Source of the DNA: Prochilodus magdalenae | Taxonomy: Eukaryota; Chordata; Actinopteri; Characiformes; Prochilodontidae | Direction of reading: 5' to 3' | Length of the DNA stretch: 64,000 bases | Assembly (NCBI GenBank): GCA_024036415.1 | Contig: JAMWET010000034.1 | Location: forward strand, 613,501 to 677,500 | Shown: positions 41,905-55,194 of the stretch, piece by piece | Numbering within the stretch: the stretch's first letter is position 1 | How the letters are laid out: each line of letters opens with the position of its first letter | Notes under the pieces: model-generated | What the model saw: the letters and a program-made list of their open reading frames with translations, nothing else | Database searches by the model: none | Told to the model about the DNA's origin: nothing | Translations under genes and position numbers: made by a program

Positions 41905-42295
41905 CACATATATATTAAATACCCTTTCTCATAATTGGAGTCACCTGTGTATGGAGGTCAAGGGTCAATGAACTTACCAAACCAAATTTGAAATCAATAA
42001 AATGACAACAGTGCCCAAATTTATGCACCTGCCTACTTCTGTTTAACCAATTATTGCACACTTTCTGTAAATCATATAAACTTCATTTCACTTCTCAAAT
42101 ATCACTGTGTTTGTCCCCTATATGATATATTTAACGCAATTTTTTTATCCAAACATTGTATTTGCCTTCAGCTGTATTTAAGTATGGAAAGAAAACTTGG
42201 GTGGGTAGGTTTGAGATTGCAAATGATTAAAGTTTCACACCTGGCAAATCAGGAAAATTAACAAGGCTGCCCAAACTTTCGCACCCCACTGTATA
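41905..42295 (-). mobile_element. Terminal repeat of a family A Tc1-like element with an inserted patch
   Basis: Reading inward from 42295 on the minus strand it reproduces the left end of the element at 32585: ACAGTGGGGTGCGAAAGTTT, then AATTGCGTTAAATATATCAT, GACAAACACAGTGATATTTG, and on to GAGAAAGGGTATTTA. A block at 42150-42243 is foreign and matches 37983-38070. The transposase body of family A does not follow; family B sequence does. Confidence 0.75.
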
Positions 42296-43589
42296 TATGT
42301 ATAAATAAACATACTTACATATTCTGTTGCACTGAAAACCTAGAAGTGAATTGATTGCTCTTTGTTTTTATTTGCATTTTAGCTGCTGTCCCAACTGTTT
42401 GTGACTGTGTTTATATAATTTCCCACATATATAAACATCGGAAGCACAGAATAACAGATATGGAATTACAAGCTGGCCAAAAAGTGTTCCAAATAGATTC
42501 TTATGAGTAGCCCCCTTGTCTTTATGCACTCTTGGCATTCTCTTAAGCAGTTGGCTGTTGCTGAGAATGACTTGTTGGACTTGCATTAAAAAGGAGCATC
42601 ATTTGTTTTGATGATAAACTGAAACATATTTATCATCTTCACTAATTCTGTTTGCCTCAAGCCGTGGTCACACAAGACACCAGGAAATCAGCCCGGTGAA
42701 AAAGTCCATTGACTTGAAAGGGACTTAATTAAAAGGAATCTGAAGGGAGGTAATTTTGCTTCATTTTGTAGTAGTTAATCTTAAGACTTCAACTAGGTGA
42801 ACTTCAACCTCACAAATTGGATTAGTGTGAGTCGATAGAAAGCGAGTGGGGGAGCTGTGGTCTCTTCAGGCCTGAAAAAGCTAAAGAGAGGAACGGTTGT
42901 CAGTCAGCATATCACTGCTGTAAGGACAAAATCTTGTCTCCTAAATATTGTAAAAGCTTCATATACAGGAGACATATACATATGCTGTATGTCACTCAAA
43001 ACTAGATAGATAGATAGATAGATAGATACTTTATTGATCCCAGAGGGAAATTCAAGAAAGAGGGAAATTCAAGTATTAACTATTTAGTTAGTAAGCTGGT
43101 ATTAGTGTAATTCACGACACAGTACACACACTTACTGTGCTGTGGAACAAACTGATAAATAGCCAAATCATTTACTTTTATTATTCAAACATTATAATAA
43201 ACCTTCAAATGTTTAATTAGCATTTTTAATGAGGAATGTAAATTGGATTCCTGTTTGCATTTTCACTTCTGTATTATATTTCCTTCATTCTACATGGTTT
43301 GTTTCATCATGTGCGGCATGTGGGAAAAACAGGCTCAAGGCCTGTTCCCTGAGATGCTTCGGGATCATCTAGACTATACTGATATTCCACCAAACTATTC
43401 ATTTCGCTTTACCCTCTTAATATTTCCCAATGCTGTGCTCTACAGAGCTTCTCCAGCTGAATTATGTCTTTAATTAAAATGAAGTGTTCTCCAACCCGGT
43501 GCGATTGATACCAGGGCTATACTTAAGCTAGCAGCTGGAACCAGACATCTGAAACATTGAAGGCTTCTCGAAGTTATTACTATTACTAG
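42296..43589. other. No gene; short GATA tract on an inverted retroelement tail
   Basis: At 43002-43065 GATAGATAGATAC is followed by TTTATTGATCCCAGAGGGAA, the inverse of the 9.5 kb tail. Otherwise nothing was recognised. Confidence 0.55.
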
Positions 43590-45239
43590 TAGGGCTGTAC
43601 CCGACTCAGAATTTTGTCAGTCGAATCGGATTCCCCCGTCCTGGTCGACGATTCGACTATTGGTTCATGTTTTTTCTGCATGTACATTATCTAGTAATCA
43701 GTAAATCAATCTGCATACGGTTCAGATCTGATGTCCTCCTCATTTAGAAAGTCAGCAGAGTCACAGGAACATATTTCTGAACTAAAGAGACGTGGTGTAT
43801 GATGATCGATCTGAACTGGAGCCTTTAGTTACAGGATACAGCGTCGGGCAGCAGGGCGTATTTATGCTAAACATTAGCGCTCATAGCTTATAGTCTTTTT
43901 AATTTAACTTCTAACAGCTTCTTCAGTAGGAGGACCCTTCGCCTTTCATCTCTCTAAATAATGAACTGCTAAATAAAACCAGATTAGTCCATATTTAAAT
44001 TATTTTAGATGAAAAGAAGAATGGTAGACCTGAAACCATTTAAATATATTCCCCGCACTGAAATAATTACCTCTTGTTTATCGGCAGGCGTATTAGTGAC
44101 TGTACTTATCTTTAAATAAAGATAATCTCCGCTGTAGACGAATAAATAAACATATCTGTAATTTAGGTTCTAAAATAATGGAATTATAATAAAACAAACA
44201 TCTTCGGTCCGTTTTCCCCTCACGCTGTCACGCCTCCGCCTCTCCCCGGCTTCTCCGCTCTTCAGGACTCCACTTCCCAGAGGGCCACGCTCAATGGCAT
44301 CATGTCTAGGCGCCCACGGTCGGACTCTGCTACTCGCTCTAGATCGCCCGAGTTTTGACCCCAGCTGTAACCAATTACTTCCTGTATTTAGCCACTCGCA
44401 AACAGTCACTCTTTGCGAAGCTTTGCCAAACCTCGGTTAGCAATTCTGAGCGTTTCTTTCCTCGTTTGGTATTGATCTGTTTCCGACTCCCTTCGTTTCT
44501 TGACTACTCTTTCGCCTTATCCCTTTTGCTCGTGTCCTGACTCTACGGTTTGTACCTGTTTTCTCTCTTTGGTGTTTCCCCTCGGTTTTCCCCTTTCAAC
44601 TTGTTCGTCCTCGCTGATTGTTCTATCTGGTTCTGACCTCCACCTGTCCCCTGACTCTGATCCGATTTCTCCTATTGTTGTTGCTGTATACTGTTGCTTG
44701 CTGTGATTGCCTGTTTTGTAATAAACCATTCCTGGTTTTTAGTTCTGCACACGTCGGTCTTGAAGTCTTGTGTCTGACACACGTAAACAGCCGTTACGTC
44801 TAAAACGAAAGTCAGCTCCCTCGTTTGAAGCAGTGTTGGACGTCTGGCTAAAAGACGAGCAGAATTTGGTTTAATTTGTTCGGACTCGCTTCTTCAAAAC
44901 CTCCTCCAGACTTTCTCTGAAACATTGCTCCACCCGTGTTTCTCAGCCTCGCGGTTTCCTAAGCGGTGAACCGCCAGCGCACGTCGTCACGTGGATTTAA
45001 TTTTTTTGCAAGGATACGTCACAGCCCAGCTAGAACTTTAATATATATTTATTATTCACCTTTAATAATTATTAATGTGTCTTTTTACATTCTTACAGTT
45101 TTTGTGCATTTTTGGAAGTTTTAGTCTGTTTTACGGGGAAATAAAAGGTCACTGTTGTCAGTCGACTTGAAGGGCCTCAGTCGACTTAAAGGGTTGCCGA
45201 CTGACGATTGGAATCGTCGACTTCTAGAGGGCTGCCCTA
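43590..45239. mobile_element. Non-autonomous hAT element with 8-bp target duplication
   Basis: It begins TAGGGCTG and ends CTGCCCTA, an 8-bp terminal inverted repeat with one mismatch. It is flanked on both sides by the same 8 bases ATTACTAG (43582-43589 and 45240-45247), as hAT transposases generate. The subterminal zones contain many GTCGA/TCGAC motifs (for example CAGTCGACTTGAAGGGCC). No transposase frame is present. About 550 bp in its middle is an LTR-like insertion. Confidence 0.85.
44226..44779 (+). mobile_element. Probable solo LTR nested in the hAT element
   Basis: It starts TGTCACGCC and ends GTCTGACA, with an AATAAA at about 44720 and a T/C-rich body. The flanks are CACGC (44221-44225) and CACGT (44780-44784), a 5-bp duplication with one mismatch. 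The layout resembles the LTR at 58518. The open frames within it are not genes. Confidence 0.6.
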
Positions 45240-45247
45240 ATTACTAG

Positions 45248-46850
45248 GTTATTGCATGAAATGATTATGAATAGCTGGACAATGCCTCATATATTATTTT
45301 ATAATCGTTTTGAGACGTTTTTGGCCATAAAGCACAATTTGTAATTTTACTCATTGTAGAGGGGTACACACACTAGTTATAAGACCAAATAATGCCTAAT
45401 GGAAACATTTCATTTTCATATTCAGCGCTGAATAAATGAAATGGCCACATTAGCACTGTAGACATGGTAACTCCTGCTTCTTCGAATGACTTCCAGCTCA
45501 GCAACGGAATCATTTTCTAATAAGGCGCTGTGTCTAATAAGGCATGCCCAAATATTTTCCTGTGTTTTTGACCAGTACAGCAGGCTCGTCCAGTAAATTT
45601 CATTCCAACTTTAGTTCTGATCATAGGTCGGGATCATCATTTAAGCCCTGTGATACCATCTGCTCCTGCTCCTCTGAGCTCTCAGCTGATTGCTCCAGTG
45701 ACTTAGTGCCCTTGGGTCTGCAGGCCCGGCCTGCGCTGATCGAATTCCTCTCATCTCTGTGTGGCACTGGCTCTGCCGAGATCAAGCATGAGAAAAGCTT
45801 TACTGCCGCCGGCGAATGAAATATTGATCAGAGTCCATATTTGTCTTTTGTCCTCCACTTCTGGAGGCGTGTATGTGTGCGGACCTCATTTGTATCGCTC
45901 AGCGAAACACGCTTATTAAACAGTCCTGACTGACAGCCTGTGACGCTGCCGAGGAAACAAACGTTTTGGCCAATTACCATAATTAATGACACTTTAAAGC
46001 CCTTTTATAATTCCTGCAGTGTGCTCCTACTCGGAGGTGCACAGCACAGTGGCGAATGGTCCTCAGCTTATCTGAAGTTCTCAGAAAGCCAACAAATTGC
46101 ATTCTTTGTCCTGCATGGTTGAACTCCATCCATGCTAGTGCAAGCGTACCATGCTTCATGCGTTCTGTGAGCATGTGCTTGAGGAACCAGGCCGAATGAA
46201 GCCAACGAAGAAGCTCCAGAAAAGAATAGACTAATCGAGTTTACGCAATGTGCCCATTTTAACAGATTTGAGCGAAATAGTTCAATTGTGTTGCAAAAAG
46301 GTTGCAATTGTGAACTGGGAATGGTTTTTCCTGCATCTCGGATATCAAATAATGGCACGAAGAGAGATAAACGAGAAGACAATTAAGGAAACGTGAAAAG
46401 ATGAGAAATTGCATGTGGTCTCCTCAGCTTAATATACAGCAACATTAAAGACTCTGCACTGTGGCTTTTCAGCTGCTGTCAAAGTAAAGATTGATTATTT
46501 CATAAATTGCAGTCACCTTTCAAAATATTCCCCCTAAAGAGAGTGTAAAAATTAGCGTTTCATACTTAGTTAGCTCTTTTCCATTTCACTATGGGGGTTT
46601 GACCCTCGACATGGTATATTCAGGACTGTCAGAATGTTGCCGGATGTTTTTGAGATGACAGGGATCAAAGATCTCACATCTTTAAAAGTGCTCACTTCAT
46701 GTCAATCATAACCTTGAGATTCTTTTGACTGCTGAACATTAAAATCATACGATATTTGGATACATTTTCTGGTACTGACCACATACAGATAGAAGCTTTC
46801 AGTCCTGAGAGGTACAGAAACTTCATCACTGTTTAAGATTCGAACTCTAT
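45248..46850. other. No recognised feature
   Basis: 45480-46470 has balanced composition and looks unique. The motif CGGAATCATTTTCTAATAAG is reminiscent of the duplicated block at 53.1-53.4 kb. No exon recognised. Confidence 0.45.
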
Positions 46851-46854
46851 TATA

Positions 46855-47165
46855 AGTTAGGGTGCCCAGACGTCCCTGTTTGTCTTGGGACAGTCCCTAT
46901 TTTTGGATCTAGGCTGTGAATTAATCCAAACCAACTCAGAAACTTCACCAAAGAGTTTTTGATTCTGACACTATTATCCTAAATTAAGGTGAATGGATGT
47001 TGGTGTTTTTCCACAGGACAGTCCACAATTTTGGTTGTAGACCAGTGGTTCTAACCTGCGAATGAATCCAAGCCAATACAGAAACTCAACCAAACTGTTT
47101 AAGATTCTGACTTATCATTCTGATGTTATCATAAACTAGGGTAACCAGACGTCTCTGTGTTTTTA
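46855..47165 (+). repeat. Diverged tandem repeat, about 140-bp period, roughly 2.3 copies
   Basis: GGGTGCCCAGACGTCCCTGT recurs as GGTGAATGGATGTTGG (46990) and GGGTAACCAGACGTCTCTGT (47138). AATCCAAACCAACTCAGAAA (46924) recurs as AATCCAAGCCAATACAGAAA (47066). The unit resembles a common fish repeat. Confidence 0.65.
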
Positions 47166-49109
47166 TTAACTGTAAACTAAAAACACAGCAGAATGCTCTA
47201 TGACCTGGCAGCAGAGCAGACAGACAGCCGATGGGGGGAGCTGCTGCTATCTACTGAGAAGAACTGCTGTGCAACACTCAACCAGAAGCTGCAGTATCGA
47301 GTGATAAGTGAGCCCACAACATCACCACAAACCAGAGCCAGAGACTGAAAGCAGGGGTGGAATTACGAGACATGAATCATACAATCAGGTGATGGGTGGG
47401 CTGGCTCTGAATGTCGCTCCATGCCATGTACGAATAGTAAATACTGATTTTAAAACTGAGTCACTTTTTCAGCCATCCATATATGACATATGGCATATGT
47501 TAAACCAGCCATTCCTGTCTCTATGGGAATGGAGCTAGACCAGGGGTGTGTTTAGGGTCTGGGAATTGGGCTACAGTTAGAGGGCTTTAGCCGTGGGTCC
47601 ATCTTTTTAGTGCCATATGAATATGAATAATGGGCTCATACAAACACTGGATCCTTTATCCCAGCCTCATCCCTCCCTAAGCTGTTAGACTTACTGAGTG
47701 AGTTTGAGGTCACCTGTGATTGGATGTAATCGGTTAGTTCTGTAGAACACCTGAGAAGTAATAAGCAAATGAAGGGTAATTCTAAAAGAGTGGTTAGTGG
47801 GGCAGAATGAAAATCTTCAAAAGTCATTATACGCACTACTCAGTGCACAACACGAGTTCCGCTGAACCAGCAGTATGCAGTTACTCGTCCGCTTTCTGGT
47901 GGGCTAAGAGTTTGAGTTAGAAGAGAAACTACTGTAATGGGCCTTTTAAAACTCCTCCAGCTATCAAATCTACAAGCCGCTTGACGAATACAGGAAATAA
48001 AATCTGAACAGGAAATGTGTTGGGAAGCCAAGGCTGCATGACGCATGAAACCTGGCAGAGAACTGAATAGTGTTTCAGAATTACTAGACACTGCGGTGTA
48101 TAAAATAGCGAAGGTGGTGAATCAGCAATGCTTTCTCTCACACCGACACAGAGGTCAAAATAGGAGTTGGAGGCTGAGCGACTTCCATCCTAAGCTTGCA
48201 GCAAAGATTCTGACCCGTGAATGTAACAGAAGCATCAGTGCGTGAAAAGCCTGCCACCATGACCTCACACGAGCACAGGCCGTGTTCACGTGTCAGTTAT
48301 TAACGTCACCTTCAGTGGGCGGACACATCATGCTGGTCACTGCTTCACAATCAAGCAATCACCAAGGCCATTGTGTGGACAATAAACACAGCTAGAGCTA
48401 AGTCTGCACTGACGGGCTTTAAGTCATGCTTTGCTTAATGGAAAAGACCCTCGTTCGGAACAACACCGAGTGATGGTATTTGTCCTTTGCCCATAAAGGT
48501 AATCAGTGTAACTGTTGGAGGCAGGAAACCTTGCTTTAGTGCTCCTCATCAGGATCCAGAACACACAGGAGCTCAGGGTTCATGCTTCAATCACAGGGCC
48601 GCTGATGTCGTATGGAAGAGCTCTATGTTCAAGTGTCCTTCAGCCGACCAAAGCCTCTGCAGCCTTGAGAAAGGAAAAGGCACTTCACCCCAAGCTGTTG
48701 AAGGGATGCTGCAATATAGCACCCTTATAAAGAAGCAGGGGAAAGAGCAAGCAGCGTTCAGAGGCTACAGTGGGAAAATATAAAGGGATTTAAAATCCAT
48801 TGCATTGACTTCTGGTGTTCAGAAGCTTAGCTGATGTCGCGATTGGGTGTGGGTGTTTGAAAATAGAAGTTTGATGTGCTGACCTTGTGTTGAGGGGTCA
48901 TAGGATGGTAACACTTACAATAAAGGTACATCTATTAATGGTACTTACAGTATTAAGCGTTACTAATCAGTTTACTGATTAATATTTATTAATCTGATTT
49001 AATATAGGAATTATTTATTAGCTAATGATAAAAAAAGAACTAGCATTATTATTTTATTGCATTAGTTTTATTAGTTTATAATCCTTTGTATTAAGTATCA
49101 AGATTGTAT
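47166..49109. other. No recognised feature
   Basis: Short open frames at 48487-48783 on two frames show no family resemblance. 48900-49100 is AT-rich. Confidence 0.5.
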
Positions 49110-49770
49110 TAAGAGTTTTTTAAAAAAGGGTTTGCCCCCTAAACCTAACCACCCTTAGCAGCAACAACTGCAATCAAGCATTAGTGGTAACTTGCGATGA
49201 GCCTTTCACAGCGCTGTGGAGGAATTTTGGCCCACTCATCTTTGCAGAATTGTTGTAATTCAGCCACATGGGAGGGTTTTCGACCATGAACCACCTTTTG
49301 AAGGTCATGCCACAGCATCTCAATAGGATTCACGTCAGAACATTGACATTACAAAGTCTTCACTTTGTTTCACTTCAGCCATTGAGAGGTGGACTTGCTG
49401 ATGTGTTTTGGATCATTATCCTGCTGGAAAACCTAAGTTCGTTTCAGCTTGAGATCACAAACAGATGGCCAAACATTCCCCCTAGGGATCTTTTGGTAGA
49501 CAGTGGAATTCATGGTTCCATTTATCACAGCAAGTCTTTCAGGTCCTGAAGCAGCAAAACAGCATTTTTTTCACACAGGGCCATGTAGGTTTGGATTTTA
49601 TTTCTCCCTTAATAATAAAAAAAAACCTTCATTTAAAAAATGTTTACTTGTGTTGTCTTTGACTAATGTTTAAATTTGTTTGATGATCTGAAACATATGA
49701 CAAATATGAGTGACAAATATGCAAAAATTAAGAAATCATGACCAGGCAAACACTTTTTCACACCACTGTA
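49110..49770 (-). mobile_element. Internally deleted Tc1-like element, family C
   Basis: Both ends look like terminal inverted repeats: AAAAAAGGGTTTGCCCCC at the left and GGCAAACACTTTTTCACACC then ACTGTA at the right. The minus strand at 49190-49330 encodes IEMLWHDLQKVVHGRKPSHV and then AELQQFCKDEWAKIPPQRC, the C-terminal part of a Tc1-like transposase, and the frame continues upstream with decay. The DNA-binding region and first Asp are missing: the coding part jumps at about 49560 directly to the terminal repeat. Confidence 0.75.
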
Positions 49771-51579
49771 TATCATAGCTTCGATTTATAGCTTTATACT
49801 ACTTTTATATAAAACTGTTTATCTGGATGAACAGAACTATACTGGTGTTTAGTATATTGATTGTTTAATGTACAGTATATGTTGTATTTAAGTACTGCAG
49901 GGAACTCCACCACCATCTTCACCAGCTGTTCTTATGAAGTCATTCTTCTTAAACCCCACCTTAAACCTCGAACATTCACTGCTGTTTTCTTATTTTCCCA
50001 TTTTGTTCCTTAACACAAACTCAACAGCACAGAGGTGCAATCAAATGTGTGCTTTAAGGGCACGTCACGAGTCTGATGTAAAAGTTTTCTTAGGACTTTT
50101 CTCAAGAACAAATTTACGACATGACTTAGGGAGATACTGCTGAACGAGGCTCAATATCATTATGTCTGAAGTAGCCGAGCAGTTTCCTGCAGACATGTTA
50201 AAATGATGTACCAGAGATATTGCATTGCATTATGCACTGATATTGCTCTGTATTAGGCACTGCAATGCTATAATGGCAATGCTGTCTCGGCTAATGATCT
50301 CATCCTTCCTTGAGTCTTCAACTTCATGTTATTGAAAAACTTTCAGGACAGGACGGCTACAGGCCCATGTCCCAGGAGGACGAAGTCAGCAGAACTCAAT
50401 CAGAGAAAACACGGGCTTCATGAAGGCACCTGCTGAGGGGCAAACCAAACTCAACAGCGTTCATTATGAACTCCAAAACAATAACACAGACGTCAACTGG
50501 AGTCTGGAACGGCTGGGAGAAAAAATAGCTATTTGCTGTAATACATTGGAAATGATCCTTCACATTGGACTATATGAATATTGAAGACTCCGGGGTCCAA
50601 GTGAAATAACCAGATGAAGTCTGGATCTGAGTGCTATTTAGGAACGCATGATTACTGATGATCCATTTTTGCAAATGACCTGCCCAAATGCAGTCAATGA
50701 ATGGAGAGTTCTCAGCACACAACACTGTGCATAACAATTTGGCACACAAGATCTATGACGGAAATTTAAAACCTGGAAGGCAAGCGCAATAATATGTTTA
50801 ACTGAGGTGATGGATATTTCCCCGCTACATTACTCTAATAAAGGAGGAAATCTCTTTAGTCAGGGAGATGAAGGAACGCAAAGTTTTCTCTGCTTTCTCT
50901 GAGACTTGAGCAAAACATTTCTGCCGACAGATCGAGAGGCCTAAGGTGATTAAATAAGCTGCACTGGGATTTGGGTGTATAGAAAAGCAAGGGGAGTGTT
51001 AATGCAAACTACTGAGATGAACACTTGTATTTCAGCAGATCTAACAACTGCAAATTAACAGGAAGCAGGGAACGAATCTAAATGTAAATTTGAGCGCAAA
51101 GCCGGTTATGGCTATAGTATTAGCCGTCATGAGAACATGCCTAATAAAAAGAGGGGAATATAAATAAATGCTAAATACATCACACCTCTGAAACACATAC
51201 AATGCAGAAACATGCATCAGCTCTCTGGAAGGCTGGAAAACACTCGCCCCTTTCAGGCCAGTGTTCATTTCAGAGAGAAGATGCTTTGAAAAGATCAGAA
51301 GACGTGTGGTCAACAGTACACAGGCTTTTGTAGGTCACGTTGAACTAGGCTGTTCTTCTTCCCCTCCCGCTGCATCAACTCAAAGCTGCTCACCTTCCGT
51401 TTCCAGGGAACCGGGGCTTCAGGAATAACGGATATTCCCTCTTTTGGAGGGTTTTGGACGGTGAGACTGAGAAACGGTAACTGAGTGGGATTTTGTGGGA
51501 AGGCCAAATCCCAGAGCAAATGGATTATTGGGATTGGAATGGAGGACGGGAAGTGCCAAAATCTGAATAAGGATTTATT
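49771..51579. other. No recognised feature
   Basis: Intronic, mostly unique-looking; nothing supported. Confidence 0.5.
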
Positions 51580-51581
51580 TC

Positions 51582-51631
<50 letters not shown>

Positions 51632-51789
51632 TAATAAAAGGACAGTGAGAGATGTGAAAGAGCAAAGAGAAAAAGTAGAGAGACCAGGAGAAGACAGCAT
51701 GTGATATATGATATATATATGTGAAGAAAAGAAATTGCAATGGGAGAGAGACAAAAAGAAAGCAATAACATACAGAGATAGAAAGACAG

Positions 51790-51859
<70 letters not shown>

Positions 51860-52915
51860 ATGATCATCAGACAGAATATAGATAGGGACAAAAAGAGACC
51901 AGAAAGAGAGAGAAAAAGAAAAAAGGGAGAACAAAGAGACAGGAAATAGAGAGGAAGAGAAGGAGGGAGAAAATTAGAAATTAGAAAAAAAACTGACAAA
52001 GACAGAGATAAAGAAAAGGGGGAGAGGAAGAGGGACAGAAAGAAAAAAGAAAGAAAAGTGCAAGAGAAAAGAAGAAAAAAGGGTGAAGATAAAAAAGAGA
52101 AATAGAGAGAAAGTATTAGAAAGAAAAGACAGGACAGAAGGGGGAAGACATTGTGAGTGTGGGAGAAAGAAAAGTGTAATAGAGTAAGAAAGGGAAAAAA
52201 GAGAAGAGAGGAAAAAGAAACAAGGGAAGAAATGTGGAAAAGAAAAAAAAGAATTAGGGAGGGAACAGAAAGCAAAAGGAAAAAAAGAGAAAGGAAAGAG
52301 AGCATGAGAAAAAAAAAAGAGATGTAAGATAGAAAGTAAGATGAAAGAGAAGAGAAAAAGAAAAGAGTAAGAAAGCAAAAGAAATAGGTAGACTATACGG
52401 AAAACGTAATGAGAAACAAGAAAAATAAAAAAGAGTGTAAAAGAAAGAAAGTGAGAGAGAGAAGAACAGATAGAAGGAGAAGGAGAGAGAAGGGGTAGAA
52501 AAGAAAGAAAGAAGACAGTAAGGAAAGACAAAGAATTAGAGAAAGAGAAAAGAGAAGGCAAAAAGAACAAGAAAAACAAGAGGAAAGAAAAGTAAAAGGA
52601 GAGAAGAGAGAAGAGAGTGGAGGGGAGATGAAAAGCAAAGAGAAAAGAGGGACATAAAAGGGCCGAAGAGAAAAAGAGGAAAGGTGAGGTAGAGAGAGAA
52701 GTGAACAATGTAAGAGAGTGAGAGAAAGAAGGCAAAGAGAGAAGAGACAGAAAGGGAAAGAGAGGGACAGAGAAAGAAAACAGAACGAGAGAGAGGGGAG
52801 AAAGCAAAAGGAAAATTGTGAGAGAAAATAGACAGAAAAAACTAAGAGAGTGAAATAAGAGGAAAGAGAGAAAGACAAACGAGTGATGAGAGAGTGAGAG
52901 GGTTCCACTGAGAGC
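51580..52915. repeat. 1.3-kb purine-rich tract on the plus strand
   Basis: Nearly every base is A or G, with isolated T and C. It contains two perfect (GA)n runs (51585-51628 and about 51797-51855) embedded in irregular GAAA/GGAGA sequence. The minus strand is therefore polypyrimidine and produces open frames of up to 277 residues made of Phe, Ser and Leu; these are compositional artefacts. Confidence 0.95.
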
Positions 52916-53111
52916 TGAGGGATGTGGGCTTTGCAGGTTCTCGTGCAGCCAATTACTGAATCCTCCAGCTGGAGAACCGCGTGCCTGCGAACAGTTTCAA
53001 AGCCTCGTCTGGAATACAGCAGCTATTTACAGGATCCGTTTAAACGCCGACGGCTCCTTCCCGGTGTGCCTAGGCAAACTCAATCAGGGCCCGTAAAGAG
53101 CGTCAGGAGGA

Positions 53112-53391
53112 GCTGCATCCAGTAATTAACTCAGCCACAGAATAATTATTTGATTAAGCGATGACAACAAAAACACTCCACCAGTCGGTATAAGACTCAT
53201 ATAGAGCAATGCACTTCTAACGCTCGGCAGTGAAACACGGAATTAGGTTCGGTCGGGATGTGAAGCGCATCCAGTAATCAGCTCTCTAACAGAATCATTA
53301 TTTCATTAAGTGGCATCAACAACAACCCTTTAACATTCCCTGTAAGACTCGCTGGTCTAATGCATTTCTAATGATCTGTAATTAAACTCTG
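53112..53391 (+). repeat. Diverged tandem duplication, two copies with 153-bp offset
   Basis: Copy 1 (53112-53240) and copy 2 (53265-53391) share GCATCCAGTAAT, ACAGAATAATTATTTGATTA versus ACAGAATCATTATTTCATTA, TAAGACTC, and AATGCACTTCTAA versus AATGCATTTCTAA. TAAT-core motifs are kept in both. There is no coding frame. Confidence 0.7.
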
Positions 53392-53885
53392 CTTGCTTAA
53401 ACCTTCCTGAATCAAAAAGAGGTAAATCGAGACGCGCCGTGCCACAGCACAGCCATCCGAAAAGCCACCGGCAGCAGGCTAGGTTCATTAGCACAGTCGA
53501 CAGTTCCCCTTCCCTGTCACCAGAGCGGATCAGCACTGAAAGCTATCTGCACTCCGAATGGCACCGCCGCAAACTCCAAACACAGCGGGAATTGGCTGGA
53601 GATTAGTACGTCTGCTCCACAGCTCAAGGAGACAGCATTGTAGCTGTACAGCCTTCGCTAAAAAGCCACGATAATGAAAATGACACTATTTCTCCCTCCC
53701 CTGCCTTAAACAGTCCTTTGAAGACTATACGGTGAGACAGAGAGCATGACCACATTTCAACAGCTTCCCTTTTTATATAGCACCCATGTCATAACAGAAC
53801 CTCATATATTTATATATTCACTGAACATGTGACTTTATAAGAGAAACGCTTTTTAAACAGGCACTTAAACAGCCCAAATGAAAGA
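53392..53885. other. No recognised feature
   Basis: Unique-looking sequence of balanced composition between two repeat-rich regions; no exon recognised. Confidence 0.45.
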
Positions 53886-55190
<1,305 letters not shown>

Positions 55191-55194
55191 TCAA

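Noticed and set aside
51575..52908. Minus-strand frames of 119-277 residues rich in Phe, Ser and Leu
   Set aside because: They are the complement of the purine tract. The amino-acid make-up is fully explained by base composition and there is no domain.
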